Source: Eubacteriaceae bacterium
GTDB lineage: Bacteria; Bacillota; Clostridia; Oscillospirales; Acutalibacteraceae
Direction of reading: 5' to 3'
Assembly (NCBI GenBank): GCA_021770095.1
Contig: JAETRQ010000006.1
Coordinates: 107,649-171,648 of the forward strand
Length of the DNA stretch: 64,000 bases
Made by a program: the position numbers and the translations under genes
Shown here: positions 44,646 to 54,371 of the stretch, one piece after another
How the letters are laid out: each line of letters opens with the position of its first letter
Numbering within the stretch: the first letter of the stretch is position 1
The notes under the pieces: model-generated
The model's input: only the letters and a program-made list of their open reading frames with translations
The model's database searches: none
Told to the model about the DNA's origin: nothing

Positions 44646-45824
44646 CTATAATTCAAGTTCTTTAATGAGTTCGGCATAATCTGCTGCTGAGGAATCCGCT
44701 TTCGCAATTCTGTTTATTGTTGACCAAGAGTGTTTGGAATTTTTGAAAATTCCGTTTATTATTTTGTGAATCCAAGCAATCGGTAATAAAACAGGATACT
44801 TTTTGCAGTATTTGAATTGATTTTGCAATAATTCTTTTTTAGGGAAAAACATTTGTAATATTGCTTTTACTTTGGTAGTAAAATTAATTTCTCCGTTTGA
44901 TGAAATATTATTGCTTATATAATAATCACCTGTATTTCTTGTCTGATAGCCAAAACTACCGCCGTCAATAACAGTGGATATAAAACTTGTGTTAAAGTTA
45001 CTGTCGGTATAAAAGTTATGCTCACTTTTGACAGGGGTATTGAACCACAAATTGCATAATGAAAATGCAGTTTTTGCAAGAACGGAAATATTATTTTCTT
45101 CACACTTTTTGATGAATTTATCATAATTGAAGTTGTCAATCTTCCGTATGATAACATCAATATCCATAAACATTCTCACGCCTGCACCGTAACTGCCCAT
45201 ATGTTTTGCAATATGCATAAGAACAAATAATAAATGTTCTTCCAAATTGAGACGGTATTCATATGGTGTGATTTTGTCGGCATGTTCAAATATGTTGCTG
45301 AAGTATATGTTGTCATAATCCGACTCACTGTGCAGTTCAATCAACTCTTTGCCAATTTCATATTCGCAGATATTGGTGTTATCAATAATAAGATTATATC
45401 CAAGCTCAATCAGCAGTTGTCTGCCGACAGCAAAATCCTTATCCTTGACATATATATCAATGTCACCGCTTGTACGCAGTTCTTTTATCGGATAAAGCTC
45501 CCTCAAGCAAGTCCCTTTAACAAAAATAAACGGTATTTTGTTGTTCTCAAATGTGCTTGAGATTCGGCTGACAATTTTATCCTTATTATTATAACTTATC
45601 AGAGTATAACCAAGCTGCTGTTTAAACTTGGTCAGTATATTTTTTGGCGGCTGTTTTTCAGCAGGCAAAAGCATAATCTGATTCGCCGCAATTGCTGTAA
45701 GACTGTGTATGTTTGCAATTTTATACAATTCTTCCCAATCAATATTATCGGGAGTGGCAGGAGATGTATTGTTCAGGAATGATGACAGTATATTAATGAA
45801 ATATTTTTTTGTATCATTCATCAT
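44646..45824 (-). CDS. Nucleotidyltransferase-fold protein (NTP_transf_5 type)
   Basis: A 392-residue cytosolic protein. The core FIFVKGTCLRELYPIKELRTSGDIDIYVK (given in outline, around residue 100) has the GxxL and DxD (DIDIY) residues of the NTP_transf_5 fold. Family members are often found in polysaccharide or capsule gene sets. Here the neighbours are VanZ and an Mbeg1-like protein, so no pathway can be named. It ends 8 bp before VanZ. Translation starts at ATG behind GGAG. Confidence 0.8.
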   Translation of the reverse strand: MMNDTKKYFINILSSFLNNTSPATPDNIDWEELYKIANIHSLTAIAANQIMLLPAEKQPPKNILTKFKQQLGYTLISYNNKDKIVSRISSTFENNKIPFIFVKGTCLRELYPIKELRTSGDIDIYVKDKDFAVGRQLLIELGYNLIIDNTNICEYEIGKELIELHSESDYDNIYFSNIFEHADKITPYEYRLNLEEHLLFVLMHIAKHMGSYGAGVRMFMDIDVIIRKIDNFNYDKFIKKCEENNISVLAKTAFSLCNLWFNTPVKSEHNFYTDSNFNTSFISTVIDGGSFGYQTRNTGDYYISNNISSNGEINFTTKVKAILQMFFPKKELLQNQFKYCKKYPVLLPIAWIHKIINGIFKNSKHSWSTINRIAKADSSAADYAELIKELEL

Positions 45825-45851
45825 ATTTATTATCTCCTTTCCTATACACTT

Positions 45852-46994
45852 CTATTTATTATCAAATAAAGGATAATGTTTTGCTAAATTCGTGAATTTT
45901 TCTTTATAAATTAAATGTGAAAATTCCTTTATTGCCTGCCTGATTGTATTTTCAATCAGGTCCTTTTTTTCGTCATCAAATTCTTTTAACGATACAATTG
46001 CTTTTATTAATCTTGAAATGTCAAATGTTTTGATGTCTTCATATTTTGTAATTCCTGTATCTTCAATAAAATCAAATATGATTTCAAAAACATCTTCAGT
46101 ATTTTCTTCTCCTACAACATCAAGAAGGAGTTTAAGATATTTGTCAATAAATTTGCTCATATCGTCTGTTTCATCATTATATACAAATTTATCTCCGTTT
46201 ATTTGCCATGAATCTACTTGATGCTGTTTTAAGTTTTCATTGCTGCTTTCAACTATTTTTCTGGCAGAATCATGATACAGCATACAACCGATTATCGAGG
46301 TCTGCGGTATGAATGAAAAAATCTTATCTTCCATTTCATTGTAATTATAACTCTCTATCATCTGTTTCGGAAATCCGGGTGCATCAAATTCATAGATTTT
46401 AAGTATTCGTTTTTTCAATGAGTTTGAGCAGTTAACCCCTGCAAATGTTGCAAGATTACCACCCTTGGAATGACCGCAGACAATTATATCTCTTTTTGCA
46501 ATAAGTCCGCATTCCTGAAGATAATATAACGCTTCAATCTGAGCAGGAACAGGGAACATGTAACTTAGCATTGCTGATTCTTTAATTCCTGTAATACTTG
46601 TGTCCGTTCCGCGGTAAGCAATAACAGCAAGACTGTCATTGAGATAAAAATTGATTGCTGAAAATTGTTTGTCAATTTTATCATTTATATTATTTGCATA
46701 CTTTAATAATTGAATATCGCCATATCTTTTTTTCTCTGCACATTGTGCCAGCAGTTTACCGGCTTTAACAACGATTGAAATTCTTTTTTTTAATTCCTCC
46801 GGCTCATAAAGATTGAAGTACTCTGTGCTTGCCTCTTTCAGAGATATGGTTATCTCGCTGTCAAATTTTCCGGCAATGGCTGAGTAATCAATATAACTCA
46901 ATTGAGAAAATATAAGTGCATCAATATCATTGAACGCCTTTTCTTCAAAAGAATAATCGCCGTATTCATCAATGTATTGTGTTATATTTCCCAT
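45852..46994 (-). CDS. Mbeg1-like (DUF2974) alpha/beta hydrolase
   Basis: A 380-residue protein with a lipase-like fold. VIAYRGTD near residue 127 and the nucleophile elbow VCGHSKGGNLATFAG near residue 172 are clear. FSFIPQTSIIGCML and a later HQVDSW supply the acid/histidine region. The start is set at the second ATG (46994), 7 nt after GGAG. No signal peptide is seen, so it is cytosolic. Substrate is unknown. It is the first of three closely spaced minus-strand genes. Confidence 0.85.
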   Translation of the reverse strand: MGNITQYIDEYGDYSFEEKAFNDIDALIFSQLSYIDYSAIAGKFDSEITISLKEASTEYFNLYEPEELKKRISIVVKAGKLLAQCAEKKRYGDIQLLKYANNINDKIDKQFSAINFYLNDSLAVIAYRGTDTSITGIKESAMLSYMFPVPAQIEALYYLQECGLIAKRDIIVCGHSKGGNLATFAGVNCSNSLKKRILKIYEFDAPGFPKQMIESYNYNEMEDKIFSFIPQTSIIGCMLYHDSARKIVESSNENLKQHQVDSWQINGDKFVYNDETDDMSKFIDKYLKLLLDVVGEENTEDVFEIIFDFIEDTGITKYEDIKTFDISRLIKAIVSLKEFDDEKKDLIENTIRQAIKEFSHLIYKEKFTNLAKHYPLFDNK

Positions 46995-47266
46995 AATCAT
47001 TCTCCTATTAACAAATTGTCAATAAATAAAATAAATAAAATTCATTTTCGTTTCATAATTTTGAAATCTTTGCTGTGTATGATTAAGTCAAACAAATAAG
47101 TTTTCGTTTTTTTCTTCTTTTTTACTCTTTTGTGGAAAACAGTTTTCGGAGTCAGAGTTTCTCCTCATTCAATTCATAAAATACTTTTTTCATTTCTCTG
47201 TCTGTTTTTAAAAATACTCCATCCACAACAGCGCTTCTGTTTCCCCAAGGCAGGAGCGCTTATTTT
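46995..47266. other. 272-bp non-coding gap with a plus-strand terminator-like hairpin
   Basis: A hairpin with 10-bp arms (47230-47239 and 47251-47260, one G-T pair) is followed by a T run on the plus strand, where no gene ends nearby. On the minus strand a 24-codon GTG ORF (47152-47226) encodes MDGVFLKTDREMKKVFYELN and four more residues, without a clear ribosome binding site. The rest is AT-rich; a plausible promoter for the Mbeg1-like gene lies at its left. Confidence 0.4.
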
Positions 47267-47785
47267 TTATATTTGATTGTAACTTACCATTTCATCGAGT
47301 TCAATAAATTTATTGTGCAATGGATTAACAATTGCGTTGTCATCAGGGTATCCTGTCGGCAGCAAAGCAATTATATCCAAGTTTTCAGGTATACAGAAAT
47401 TTTCACGTACTTTTTGCGGATTAAATGCCATAACCCATGTTGTTCCGAGACCTATATCCTGTGCCTGCAGCATCATATGTGTGGTTACAATGGCAGCATC
47501 AATTTCAGCAGAGTTCTTGCCATCGTATCCGCGCACGTATGATTTTTCTTTATCCGTACAAATGATAAAACATAACGGTGCATCAAAGTCATATTTGGTG
47601 CATTCTTTTAATTTTAACAGTTTATCCTTATCTGTTAACACAAGAATTTTTTGCGGTTGTTTGTTAACTGCGGTCGGTGCAACAAGTGCAGAGTTGAGTA
47701 TACTGTCAATTTTTTCCTGCTCAACCTTTATATCCTTGAATTTTCTGCAGGAAAATCTCTTCTTTGCCAATTCACTGAAGTTCAT
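47267..47785 (-). CDS. Nitroreductase family protein
   Basis: A 172-residue FMN-dependent oxidoreductase of the nitroreductase fold. The N-terminal RFSCRKFKD is the FMN phosphate motif; ALVAPTAVNKQPQKILVLTD follows near residue 35. Then come VTTHMMLQAQDIGLGTTWVM and LPTGYPDD near the C-terminus. The start is an ATG behind AGGTGA, with two upstream codons discarded. The substrate is unknown, and such small clostridial members often reduce quinones or nitro compounds. Transcribed alone. Confidence 0.9.
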   Translation of the reverse strand: MNFSELAKKRFSCRKFKDIKVEQEKIDSILNSALVAPTAVNKQPQKILVLTDKDKLLKLKECTKYDFDAPLCFIICTDKEKSYVRGYDGKNSAEIDAAIVTTHMMLQAQDIGLGTTWVMAFNPQKVRENFCIPENLDIIALLPTGYPDDNAIVNPLHNKFIELDEMVSYNQI

Positions 47786-47916
47786 ACTTATCACCTGATA
47801 ACTTATTCATTAAAATTTATTATATAATATCAAAAAAGAAATTAAAATACAACATTTGCTTTATTTTTATTTCCAAATCTGTTAAAATGTCAATATCAGT
47901 TTGAAAGGATTTTTTT

Positions 47917-50064
47917 ATGGATATAAATTTAAAACTAACTCAGGAATTTTCATTAAAGCCATGGCAGGTTGAAAATGTAATTAAACTAATTGATGACGGA
48001 AATACGATTCCGTTTATTGCTAGATACAGAAAAGAGGCTACCGGTTCTCTAGATGACCAGCTTCTCCGTTCTCTTTTTGACAGATTAACGTATCTCAGAA
48101 ATATGGAAGAACAGAAAGAGAAAATAATTGCTTCTATTGAGTCTCAGGAACTAATGACAGAAGAGATTCTGCAATCTATCGAAAATGCGTCTACTTTGAC
48201 TGAACTTGAAGATATATACAGACCATTCAGACCGAAAAGAAAAACAAGAGCCTCTGTTGCTAAGGCAAAAGGACTTCAGGGACTTGCAGATTTAATATAT
48301 GCACAGGAAAAGGGAAGTAAAACTCCTTTGGAACTTGCTGCTGATTATCTTAATGATGAAGTGCCGACTGCTGAAGAAGCCGTTAACGGCGCTAAGGATA
48401 TTATTGCTGAATTTGTTTCCGATGATCCGGCAGGCAGAAAGATGCTTAGATATTCCATAAAAAATAATGGTAATATCGTTGTAACAGGAGCAAAAGAAGA
48501 TTTAGGCGTATATGAGATGTATGCTGAATATTCAGAGCCTATCAAGTCAATTCCGTCTCACAGAATTCTTGCGATAAACAGAGGTGAAAAAGAAGATTAT
48601 CTTAAAGTATCTTTGGATTACGATAAGATAGTCGGTCTTACAATTTTAAACAATCTTCATATAAAGAATAATTCTCCGACAACAGATGCAGTTATTGAAG
48701 CAATTGACGATGCATATTCAAGATTAATATTCCCGTCTATTGAACGTGAATTGAGAAATACACTTACAGATACTGCAAATGAAAGTGCTATTAAAGTCTT
48801 TGCAGAAAATACAAGACAACTTCTTATGCAGCCGCCTGTAAAAAACAAAATTACTTTGGGACTTGATCCCGGTTACAGAACTGGCTGTAAAGTTGCAGTA
48901 GTGGATGAGACCGGTAAAGTGCTTGATACAAGTGTGATTTATGCAGTGCCGCCGCATAATAAAGTTGAAGAGGCAAAAAGAATTATTAAAGATTTGGTCA
49001 AAAAACATAATGTCAATATGTTTGCTATCGGTAATGGTACTGCTTCACATGAGACAGAAGTATTTGCAGCGGAAGTCATTAAAGAATTGAACTGCTCAAT
49101 CACATATATGGTTGTGAGCGAGGCAGGTGCGTCCGTTTATTCTGCATCAAAACTCGCTGCTCAGGAGTTTCCGGAATATGATGTTTCACTCAGAAGTGCC
49201 GTGTCAATAGCAAGACGGCTTCAGGACCCTCTTGCAGAACTAGTTAAAATTGATCCAAAGGCAATCGGCGTCGGTCAGTATCAGCATGATATGCCGCAGA
49301 ACAGGCTCTCGTCTGCTCTTGATGATGTGGTGGAGGATTGTGTAAATTCCGTTGGCGTTGATTTGAACACAGCATCTTCACAATTACTTAACAGAGTTGC
49401 AGGTATATCTTCTGCAGTTGCAGAGAATATTGTTAAATACCGTCAGGATAACGGTGCTTTTTCTTCAAGAGAAGAAATTAAACAGGTTTCAAAACTCGGA
49501 CCGAAAGCATTTGAACAATGTGCCGGATTTTTAAGAGTAAGTGAAAGCAAAAATGTTCTTGATAATACTGCTGTTCATCCTGAAAGTTATGCAGCGGCAA
49601 CTCAATTGCTCAAATTATGCGGCGTTACTGAGGACGATGTAAGAAGCGGAAATGTTGCACAGGTTCAATCGTATATAGAAACCGAAGGTACCGCAGCCGT
49701 TGCACAGCAGCTTGGTATCGGTGAGCCTACACTGATTGATATTTCAAAAGAAATTGCAAAACCGGGCCGTGATCCGAGGGATGAACTACCTGCTCCTATG
49801 CTCAGGACTGATGTGATGGGAATGGAAGATTTGAAAGCAGGTATGGAACTCAAAGGCACAGTAAGAAATGTTATTGACTTTGGCGCATTTGTTGATGTCG
49901 GTGTTCATCAGGACGGACTTGTTCATATCTCTCAGATTACGGACAGATATATTAAACATCCGAGCGATGTACTGAAAGTGGGAGACATTGTAACAGTTTG
50001 GGTGCTTGCGGTTGATGTTGATAAAAAACGTATCAGTCTCACGATGAAGGAACCGAAAAAGTAA
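47917..50064 (+). CDS. tex: Tex family RNA-binding protein
   Basis: A 715-residue nucleic-acid-binding protein. An N-terminal helical HTH region has IPFIARYRKEATGSLDD near residue 30. A YqgF/RNase H-like domain starts TLGLDPGYRTGCKVAVVDE near residue 315. Two HhH regions include GVDLNTASSQLLNRVAGI. A C-terminal S1 domain (about 640-715, VRNVIDFGAFVDVGVHQDGLVH) completes the family layout. It acts in transcription-related processes. Its stop codon is directly followed by the GTG of the next gene. Confidence 0.97.
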   Translation: MDINLKLTQEFSLKPWQVENVIKLIDDGNTIPFIARYRKEATGSLDDQLLRSLFDRLTYLRNMEEQKEKIIASIESQELMTEEILQSIENASTLTELEDIYRPFRPKRKTRASVAKAKGLQGLADLIYAQEKGSKTPLELAADYLNDEVPTAEEAVNGAKDIIAEFVSDDPAGRKMLRYSIKNNGNIVVTGAKEDLGVYEMYAEYSEPIKSIPSHRILAINRGEKEDYLKVSLDYDKIVGLTILNNLHIKNNSPTTDAVIEAIDDAYSRLIFPSIERELRNTLTDTANESAIKVFAENTRQLLMQPPVKNKITLGLDPGYRTGCKVAVVDETGKVLDTSVIYAVPPHNKVEEAKRIIKDLVKKHNVNMFAIGNGTASHETEVFAAEVIKELNCSITYMVVSEAGASVYSASKLAAQEFPEYDVSLRSAVSIARRLQDPLAELVKIDPKAIGVGQYQHDMPQNRLSSALDDVVEDCVNSVGVDLNTASSQLLNRVAGISSAVAENIVKYRQDNGAFSSREEIKQVSKLGPKAFEQCAGFLRVSESKNVLDNTAVHPESYAAATQLLKLCGVTEDDVRSGNVAQVQSYIETEGTAAVAQQLGIGEPTLIDISKEIAKPGRDPRDELPAPMLRTDVMGMEDLKAGMELKGTVRNVIDFGAFVDVGVHQDGLVHISQITDRYIKHPSDVLKVGDIVTVWVLAVDVDKKRISLTMKEPKK

Positions 50065-50577
50065 GTGGAATATCAAGTTATAAAATCTAACAGAAAAACG
50101 CTCTCACTTTCCATTAATGATGAGTTGATACCTGTTATCAAAGCACCATATTTTCTATCGGACAATGTAATATATAACTTTGTTGAAGAGAATCAAAAAT
50201 GGATTGTCAACGCTGTTGAGAAAAAGAAAAAGTATCTGCAAAGAGTGAATATATCAGATGATGAGATGTCAGAACTTATATCAGAAGCAAAGAGAATTAT
50301 TCCGGATAAAGTTAAATATTTTTCTAATCTGATGGATTTATATCCAACTGGTGTTAAGATAACAAAAGCCAAAAAGCGTTTTGGTTCCTGCAATGGTAAA
50401 AATTCCCTGTGTTTTTCCTGTTTTTTAATGAAGTATCCCGACAAAGTTATTGACTATGTTGTTGTGCATGAACTTGCTCATATAAAACATCATAATCACA
50501 GTGCCGAGTTTTATGAATTAATCCGTAAGTATATTCCTGATTATAAGGAATATGAAAAGATTTTGAAAAATGAATAA
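50065..50577 (+). CDS. YgjP-like zinc metallopeptidase (DUF45)
   Basis: A 170-residue metallopeptidase-like protein of the YgjP/DUF45 group. The zinc motif VVHELAHIKHHNHSAEF near residue 135 (HExxH, then a further H) is intact. SRFGSCxxKxxL-like RFGSCNGKNSLCFS near residue 100 is the family's second motif. It starts at GTG immediately after tex with AAGGA 15 nt upstream inside tex, implying coupled translation. It is followed by a palindromic terminator. Confidence 0.9.
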   Translation: MEYQVIKSNRKTLSLSINDELIPVIKAPYFLSDNVIYNFVEENQKWIVNAVEKKKKYLQRVNISDDEMSELISEAKRIIPDKVKYFSNLMDLYPTGVKITKAKKRFGSCNGKNSLCFSCFLMKYPDKVIDYVVVHELAHIKHHNHSAEFYELIRKYIPDYKEYEKILKNE

Positions 50578-50585
50578 TATTATAA

Positions 50586-50611
50586 AAACCACAAACAGCT
50601 GTTTGTGGTTT
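50586..50611. terminator. Bidirectional terminator downstream of the YgjP-like gene
   Basis: Perfect 26-bp palindrome (AAACCACAAACAG and its exact complement, no spacer) between convergent genes. Confidence 0.82.
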
Positions 50612-50623
50612 AATTTATGTTTA

Positions 50624-51451
50624 CTATTCTGGTTTTACATCAATAATTACGATTTCAGGATGGTTGAATAAACGCAGCGGGAATTCACTGTTGCCAAGAC
50701 CGCGGCTGATAATAAGTTTAGGACGTTCACCGAAAGTTCCTCTTGCATACTTTGGAAAAACACCCTGACCGGGGGAAAAAAGCGGTTTGAATATTATCCA
50801 TTGACCCCCGTGTGCATGACCGGATAACTGTAAATCAAAATTATATTGACTGTAATTCAGTTCTTTAATACCTTCAAAATTTTCCGGAAAGTGGCTTAAT
50901 ACTAACTTGAATTTGTTTTTTTCAGAAAGTTGCTGAAAATATTTGCCCATATTGCGATATTTAAATGTACCTTTTTTTCTTGCTTTGTAATCTTTAAAAT
51001 CCGCTTGATTTTCATCAAGTCCGAGAATTGCACAGTATGGTGTTTCCGTCACTCGGTCCAAAAGAACATTGAATCCTATCTGCTCTAACTCATTCATTAA
51101 TGCATCAAAGTTATCAAGTCGTCTTTCGTGATTGCCCGTAATGTAATAAACAGGTGCAATTTTCACCAGTTTTTTACCGAATTCCAGCATTTTATCTTTA
51201 CTTTTGCAATGGTCGTTGATATAATCACCTGTAATGCATATTATATCAGGTCTGAGCAATTTTGTTTCTTTCAGTACTTTTTCAAACGGTTTTGAATGAA
51301 AGTCAGACAGATGTACGATCCTGAATGATTTTTCTGCATCATTATTTTTTATCTGATAAAAAGTTTTGTCAATTTTATTATTTTGATAATAGCAGAATAT
51401 AAATAATAAAATCAGAACCAAACAAATTATACCGACTGTAAGGAAATTCAT
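50624..51451 (-). CDS. Membrane-anchored metallophosphoesterase
   Basis: A 275-residue protein with one N-terminal helix (about 3-24). The calcineurin-like metal motifs are in order: VHLSDFHSKPF, ITGDYIND, YITGNHERR, and LSGHAHGGQW near residue 215. It resembles YkuE/YaeI-type phosphodiesterases that act on lipids such as UDP-diacylglucosamine analogues, but substrate is unknown. Transcribed alone on the minus strand, between two convergent plus-strand units. Confidence 0.92.
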   Translation of the reverse strand: MNFLTVGIICLVLILLFIFCYYQNNKIDKTFYQIKNNDAEKSFRIVHLSDFHSKPFEKVLKETKLLRPDIICITGDYINDHCKSKDKMLEFGKKLVKIAPVYYITGNHERRLDNFDALMNELEQIGFNVLLDRVTETPYCAILGLDENQADFKDYKARKKGTFKYRNMGKYFQQLSEKNKFKLVLSHFPENFEGIKELNYSQYNFDLQLSGHAHGGQWIIFKPLFSPGQGVFPKYARGTFGERPKLIISRGLGNSEFPLRLFNHPEIVIIDVKPE

Positions 51452-51574
51452 TTTACATCACCTGACAATATAATATAATTTATATTTTATTTAGTCAATA
51501 TTTAAAAAAATTTTTGAAATAAAAAGGGTAATATGTTATTATTGAGTATAGATATATAAGAAAGGGTGAAGACT

Positions 51575-52582
51575 TTGGATAATTCTATTCGACTTTTGGC
51601 AGAAAATAACGAAAAGAAAATTTTGTCAGACAGAGCATGTCTTGCCTGCAATTCCAAAGGCAGAGTTAACGATGAAGAAGAATGTGTTATCCGTACTTGT
51701 TTTCAGCGTGACAGAGACAGAATTATTCACAGCCAGTCATTCAGACGTCTTAAGCATAAAACACAAGTGTTTCTTGCACCAAGCGGCGACCATTACCGCA
51801 CAAGACTTACGCATACACTTGAAGTATCACAGATAGCAAGAACAATCGCCCGCGCCCTTGAACTGAATGAGGATTTGACCGAAGCAATTGCTCTCGGTCA
51901 TGATTTAGGTCATACACCATTTGGTCATGCGGGTGAGAGAGCTCTTGATAAATTAACATCAACAGGTTTTAAGCATTATGAGCAAAGTGTACGTGTGGTT
52001 GAAAAACTTGAGAAAAACGGCAAAGGTCTCAACCTTACGGATGAGGTAAGAAACGGTATTTTGTGTCACACAAAGGGTCAGGAAGCGTATACTCTTGAAG
52101 GTCAGATTATCCGCATTGCCGATAAAATTGCTTATATTAATCACGATATTGATGATGCTATCCGTGCAGAAGTGATGGCTGAGGAGGATATACCGCTCAG
52201 TCTTCGTTTGCAGCTGGGTATGACCAAATCAGAGCGTATAAATAATATGGTTCTTGATGTTATAAAAACAAGCCGAACAAATGATTTCATCAGAATGAGT
52301 GATGATTTTTATACAGGATTCATTGATTTGCATGATTTTATGTTTTCTGCTGTTTATACGAATCCTGTTTGTAAGGGTGAAGAGAGCAAGGCTGTTGATA
52401 TGCTTGAAAAAATATATTATTATTACATAAAGCATATTGAAAAAATGCCGGGTGAATATATTAATATCGCTCAGACCGACGGTGATGAAAGAGCCGTATG
52501 TGATTACATCGCAGGTATGAGTGATACTTACGCTCTTAAGATATTTAACCAATTATTCGTACCGATGTTCTGGTATGACTAA
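51575..52582 (+). CDS. dgt: Deoxyguanosinetriphosphate triphosphohydrolase-like protein
   Basis: An HD-domain dNTPase of about 335 residues that removes triphosphate from dGTP-type nucleotides. FRRLKHKTQVFLAP, then THTLEVSQIARTIARAL, then LGHDLGHTPFGHAGE and YINHDIDDAI carry the HD metal residues. I chose TTG 51575 because AGGGTG ends 6 nt before it; a GTG at 51566 has no free SD. It opens the dgt-dnaG-rpoD unit, a common clostridial arrangement. Confidence 0.92.
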   Translation: MDNSIRLLAENNEKKILSDRACLACNSKGRVNDEEECVIRTCFQRDRDRIIHSQSFRRLKHKTQVFLAPSGDHYRTRLTHTLEVSQIARTIARALELNEDLTEAIALGHDLGHTPFGHAGERALDKLTSTGFKHYEQSVRVVEKLEKNGKGLNLTDEVRNGILCHTKGQEAYTLEGQIIRIADKIAYINHDIDDAIRAEVMAEEDIPLSLRLQLGMTKSERINNMVLDVIKTSRTNDFIRMSDDFYTGFIDLHDFMFSAVYTNPVCKGEESKAVDMLEKIYYYYIKHIEKMPGEYINIAQTDGDERAVCDYIAGMSDTYALKIFNQLFVPMFWYD

Positions 52583-52614
52583 AGCAGATTCATGTGAAAG
52601 GAAGTGAAGATGAC

Positions 52615-54351
52615 GTGAAACTTAATGAAACATTCTTACAGGAACTTAAATATAAAATTGATATTGAAGATGTTATTTCAAGCTATGTTTCATTAAAAAG
52701 ACGCGGTTCAACTTCACTTGGCTTATGTCCGTTTCATAATGAAAAAACACCGTCATTCACTGTATATAATGACACACAGTCATTTTATTGCTTCGGCTGC
52801 GGTGCCGGCGGTGATGCAGTAACTTTTATCAAAAAAATTGAAAATCTTGATTATATTGATGCAGTCAAATTGCTTGCACAGCGTGCAGGTATGCAGATGC
52901 CGCAGGACGGTTTTGATGATAGTTTATCAAAAAAAAGAAGAAAGATACTTGAAATCAATCGCGAAACAGCAAAATTTTATCATTCCTGCTTAATAAGTCC
53001 GAAAGGCAAAGAAGGTTTTGATTATTTTTTGAACCGCGGATTGTCGATGAACACAATCAAACGTTTTGGACTCGGCTTTGCACCAAACGAGTGGGACGCA
53101 CTTATAAAGCATTTGAAGCAAAAAGGTTTCAGACTGAGTGATATGGCGGATGCAGGTGTAGTCAAAGTCGGCAAAAATAATAATTATTATGACAATTTCA
53201 GAAATCGTGTTATGACACCGATTATTGATGTCAGAGGTAATGTAATCGCGTTTGGCGGTCGTGTTCTTGATGACAGTAAGCCGAAATATATTAATACTTC
53301 GGATACGCTTGTTTATAAAAAAACAAATGAACTTTTTGCACTTAATCTTGCAAAGGATAATTGCAGTGATACAATGATTCTTTGTGAAGGTTATATGGAT
53401 GTTATAGCAATGCATCAGGCAGGCTTTACAAATGCTGTTGCCGGCTGCGGAACTGCCCTTACAGGTGAGCAGGTAAGACTTATAAGCAGATATACCAATG
53501 AAGTAATTCTTGCCTATGATGCTGATGAGGCGGGACAAAAGGCTGTTAATAAAGCAATCGGTCTTTTCAAACAAACGGATGTTAAAGTCAAGATTCCTGC
53601 TTTGAGCGGCGGAAAAGATCCTGATGAAATCATTAAAAAGTTCGGGCGGGACAAGTTTAAAGGTATGCTTGAAGGTGCATCAAACGAAATTGAGTTTGCT
53701 ATTCTTGAATTGCGGCAGAAGAATAATCTTAATACAACACAAGGCAAAATTGATTTTCTTAATGCAGTTCTCAAAGTACTGGCAAATGTAAGTCCGATTG
53801 AACAGGATTTGTATTTAACAAGACTTTCCGATGAACTGAATGTGGACAAGTCAAGTATAAAAACGCAACTTGAAGATTATACTAAAAGAAATAAAAAGCG
53901 ACAAATTAGAAATAATTATCGCACGATTGTTGAAAATAGTGTTAGAGATAATCAAAAAATAAGTTTTGAAAATAATATTGCAATTCGTCAATATAAGGCC
54001 GAAGAAAGAATTTTAGGCTTGCTTCTGCGTTATCCGGAATGTCTTAATTTAGCATCTGATTTTGATGTAAATAAATTTTCTTCGGATTATGTTCGCAAAA
54101 TTTATGCTCAGATTATTTCAATGCTTGAAAACAATATAGACATCAAACTATCTGATTTCAGCAGTGTTCTTACCAATGATGAAATCGGCAGATTATCAGG
54201 AATTATTGCCCGTACACAGGAAAGCAAAAATGCCTGTAAAGAATTCACAGACTGTTTGAAAATTGTTGAAGAAGAGTATGATAAAAATAATTTAAACTCA
54301 CCAAACAATATGTCAGATGATGAATTCAGAAAATTGTTTAATAAAGATTAA
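52615..54351 (+). CDS. dnaG: DNA primase
   Basis: Makes RNA primers at the replication fork. It has about 578 residues. The CHC2 zinc finger is [12 protein letters not shown] then [10 protein letters not shown] (residues about 38-65). The TOPRIM core shows [15 protein letters not shown] with the catalytic glutamate near residue 260 and [12 protein letters not shown] (DxD) near residue 305. The C-terminus is a helicase-binding region. The start is a GTG at 52615 behind GGAAGTGA; an upstream GTG at 52594 would lie before that SD. Located between dgt and rpoD. Confidence 0.97.
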   Translation: MKLNETFLQELKYKIDIEDVISSYVSLKRRGSTSLGLCPFHNEKTPSFTVYNDTQSFYCFGCGAGGDAVTFIKKIENLDYIDAVKLLAQRAGMQMPQDGFDDSLSKKRRKILEINRETAKFYHSCLISPKGKEGFDYFLNRGLSMNTIKRFGLGFAPNEWDALIKHLKQKGFRLSDMADAGVVKVGKNNNYYDNFRNRVMTPIIDVRGNVIAFGGRVLDDSKPKYINTSDTLVYKKTNELFALNLAKDNCSDTMILCEGYMDVIAMHQAGFTNAVAGCGTALTGEQVRLISRYTNEVILAYDADEAGQKAVNKAIGLFKQTDVKVKIPALSGGKDPDEIIKKFGRDKFKGMLEGASNEIEFAILELRQKNNLNTTQGKIDFLNAVLKVLANVSPIEQDLYLTRLSDELNVDKSSIKTQLEDYTKRNKKRQIRNNYRTIVENSVRDNQKISFENNIAIRQYKAEERILGLLLRYPECLNLASDFDVNKFSSDYVRKIYAQIISMLENNIDIKLSDFSSVLTNDEIGRLSGIIARTQESKNACKEFTDCLKIVEEEYDKNNLNSPNNMSDDEFRKLFNKD

Positions 54352-54371
54352 TACATATAGAGGAGATTTTT

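Noticed and set aside
47010..47035. TTAACAAATTGTCAAT near the Mbeg1-like start as a Rex site
   Set aside because: The half sites are in the wrong order and orientation for the Rex palindrome.
52990..53574. 194-codon minus-strand ORF opposite dnaG
   Set aside because: It is antisense to dnaG TOPRIM coding sequence; codon pattern follows dnaG.
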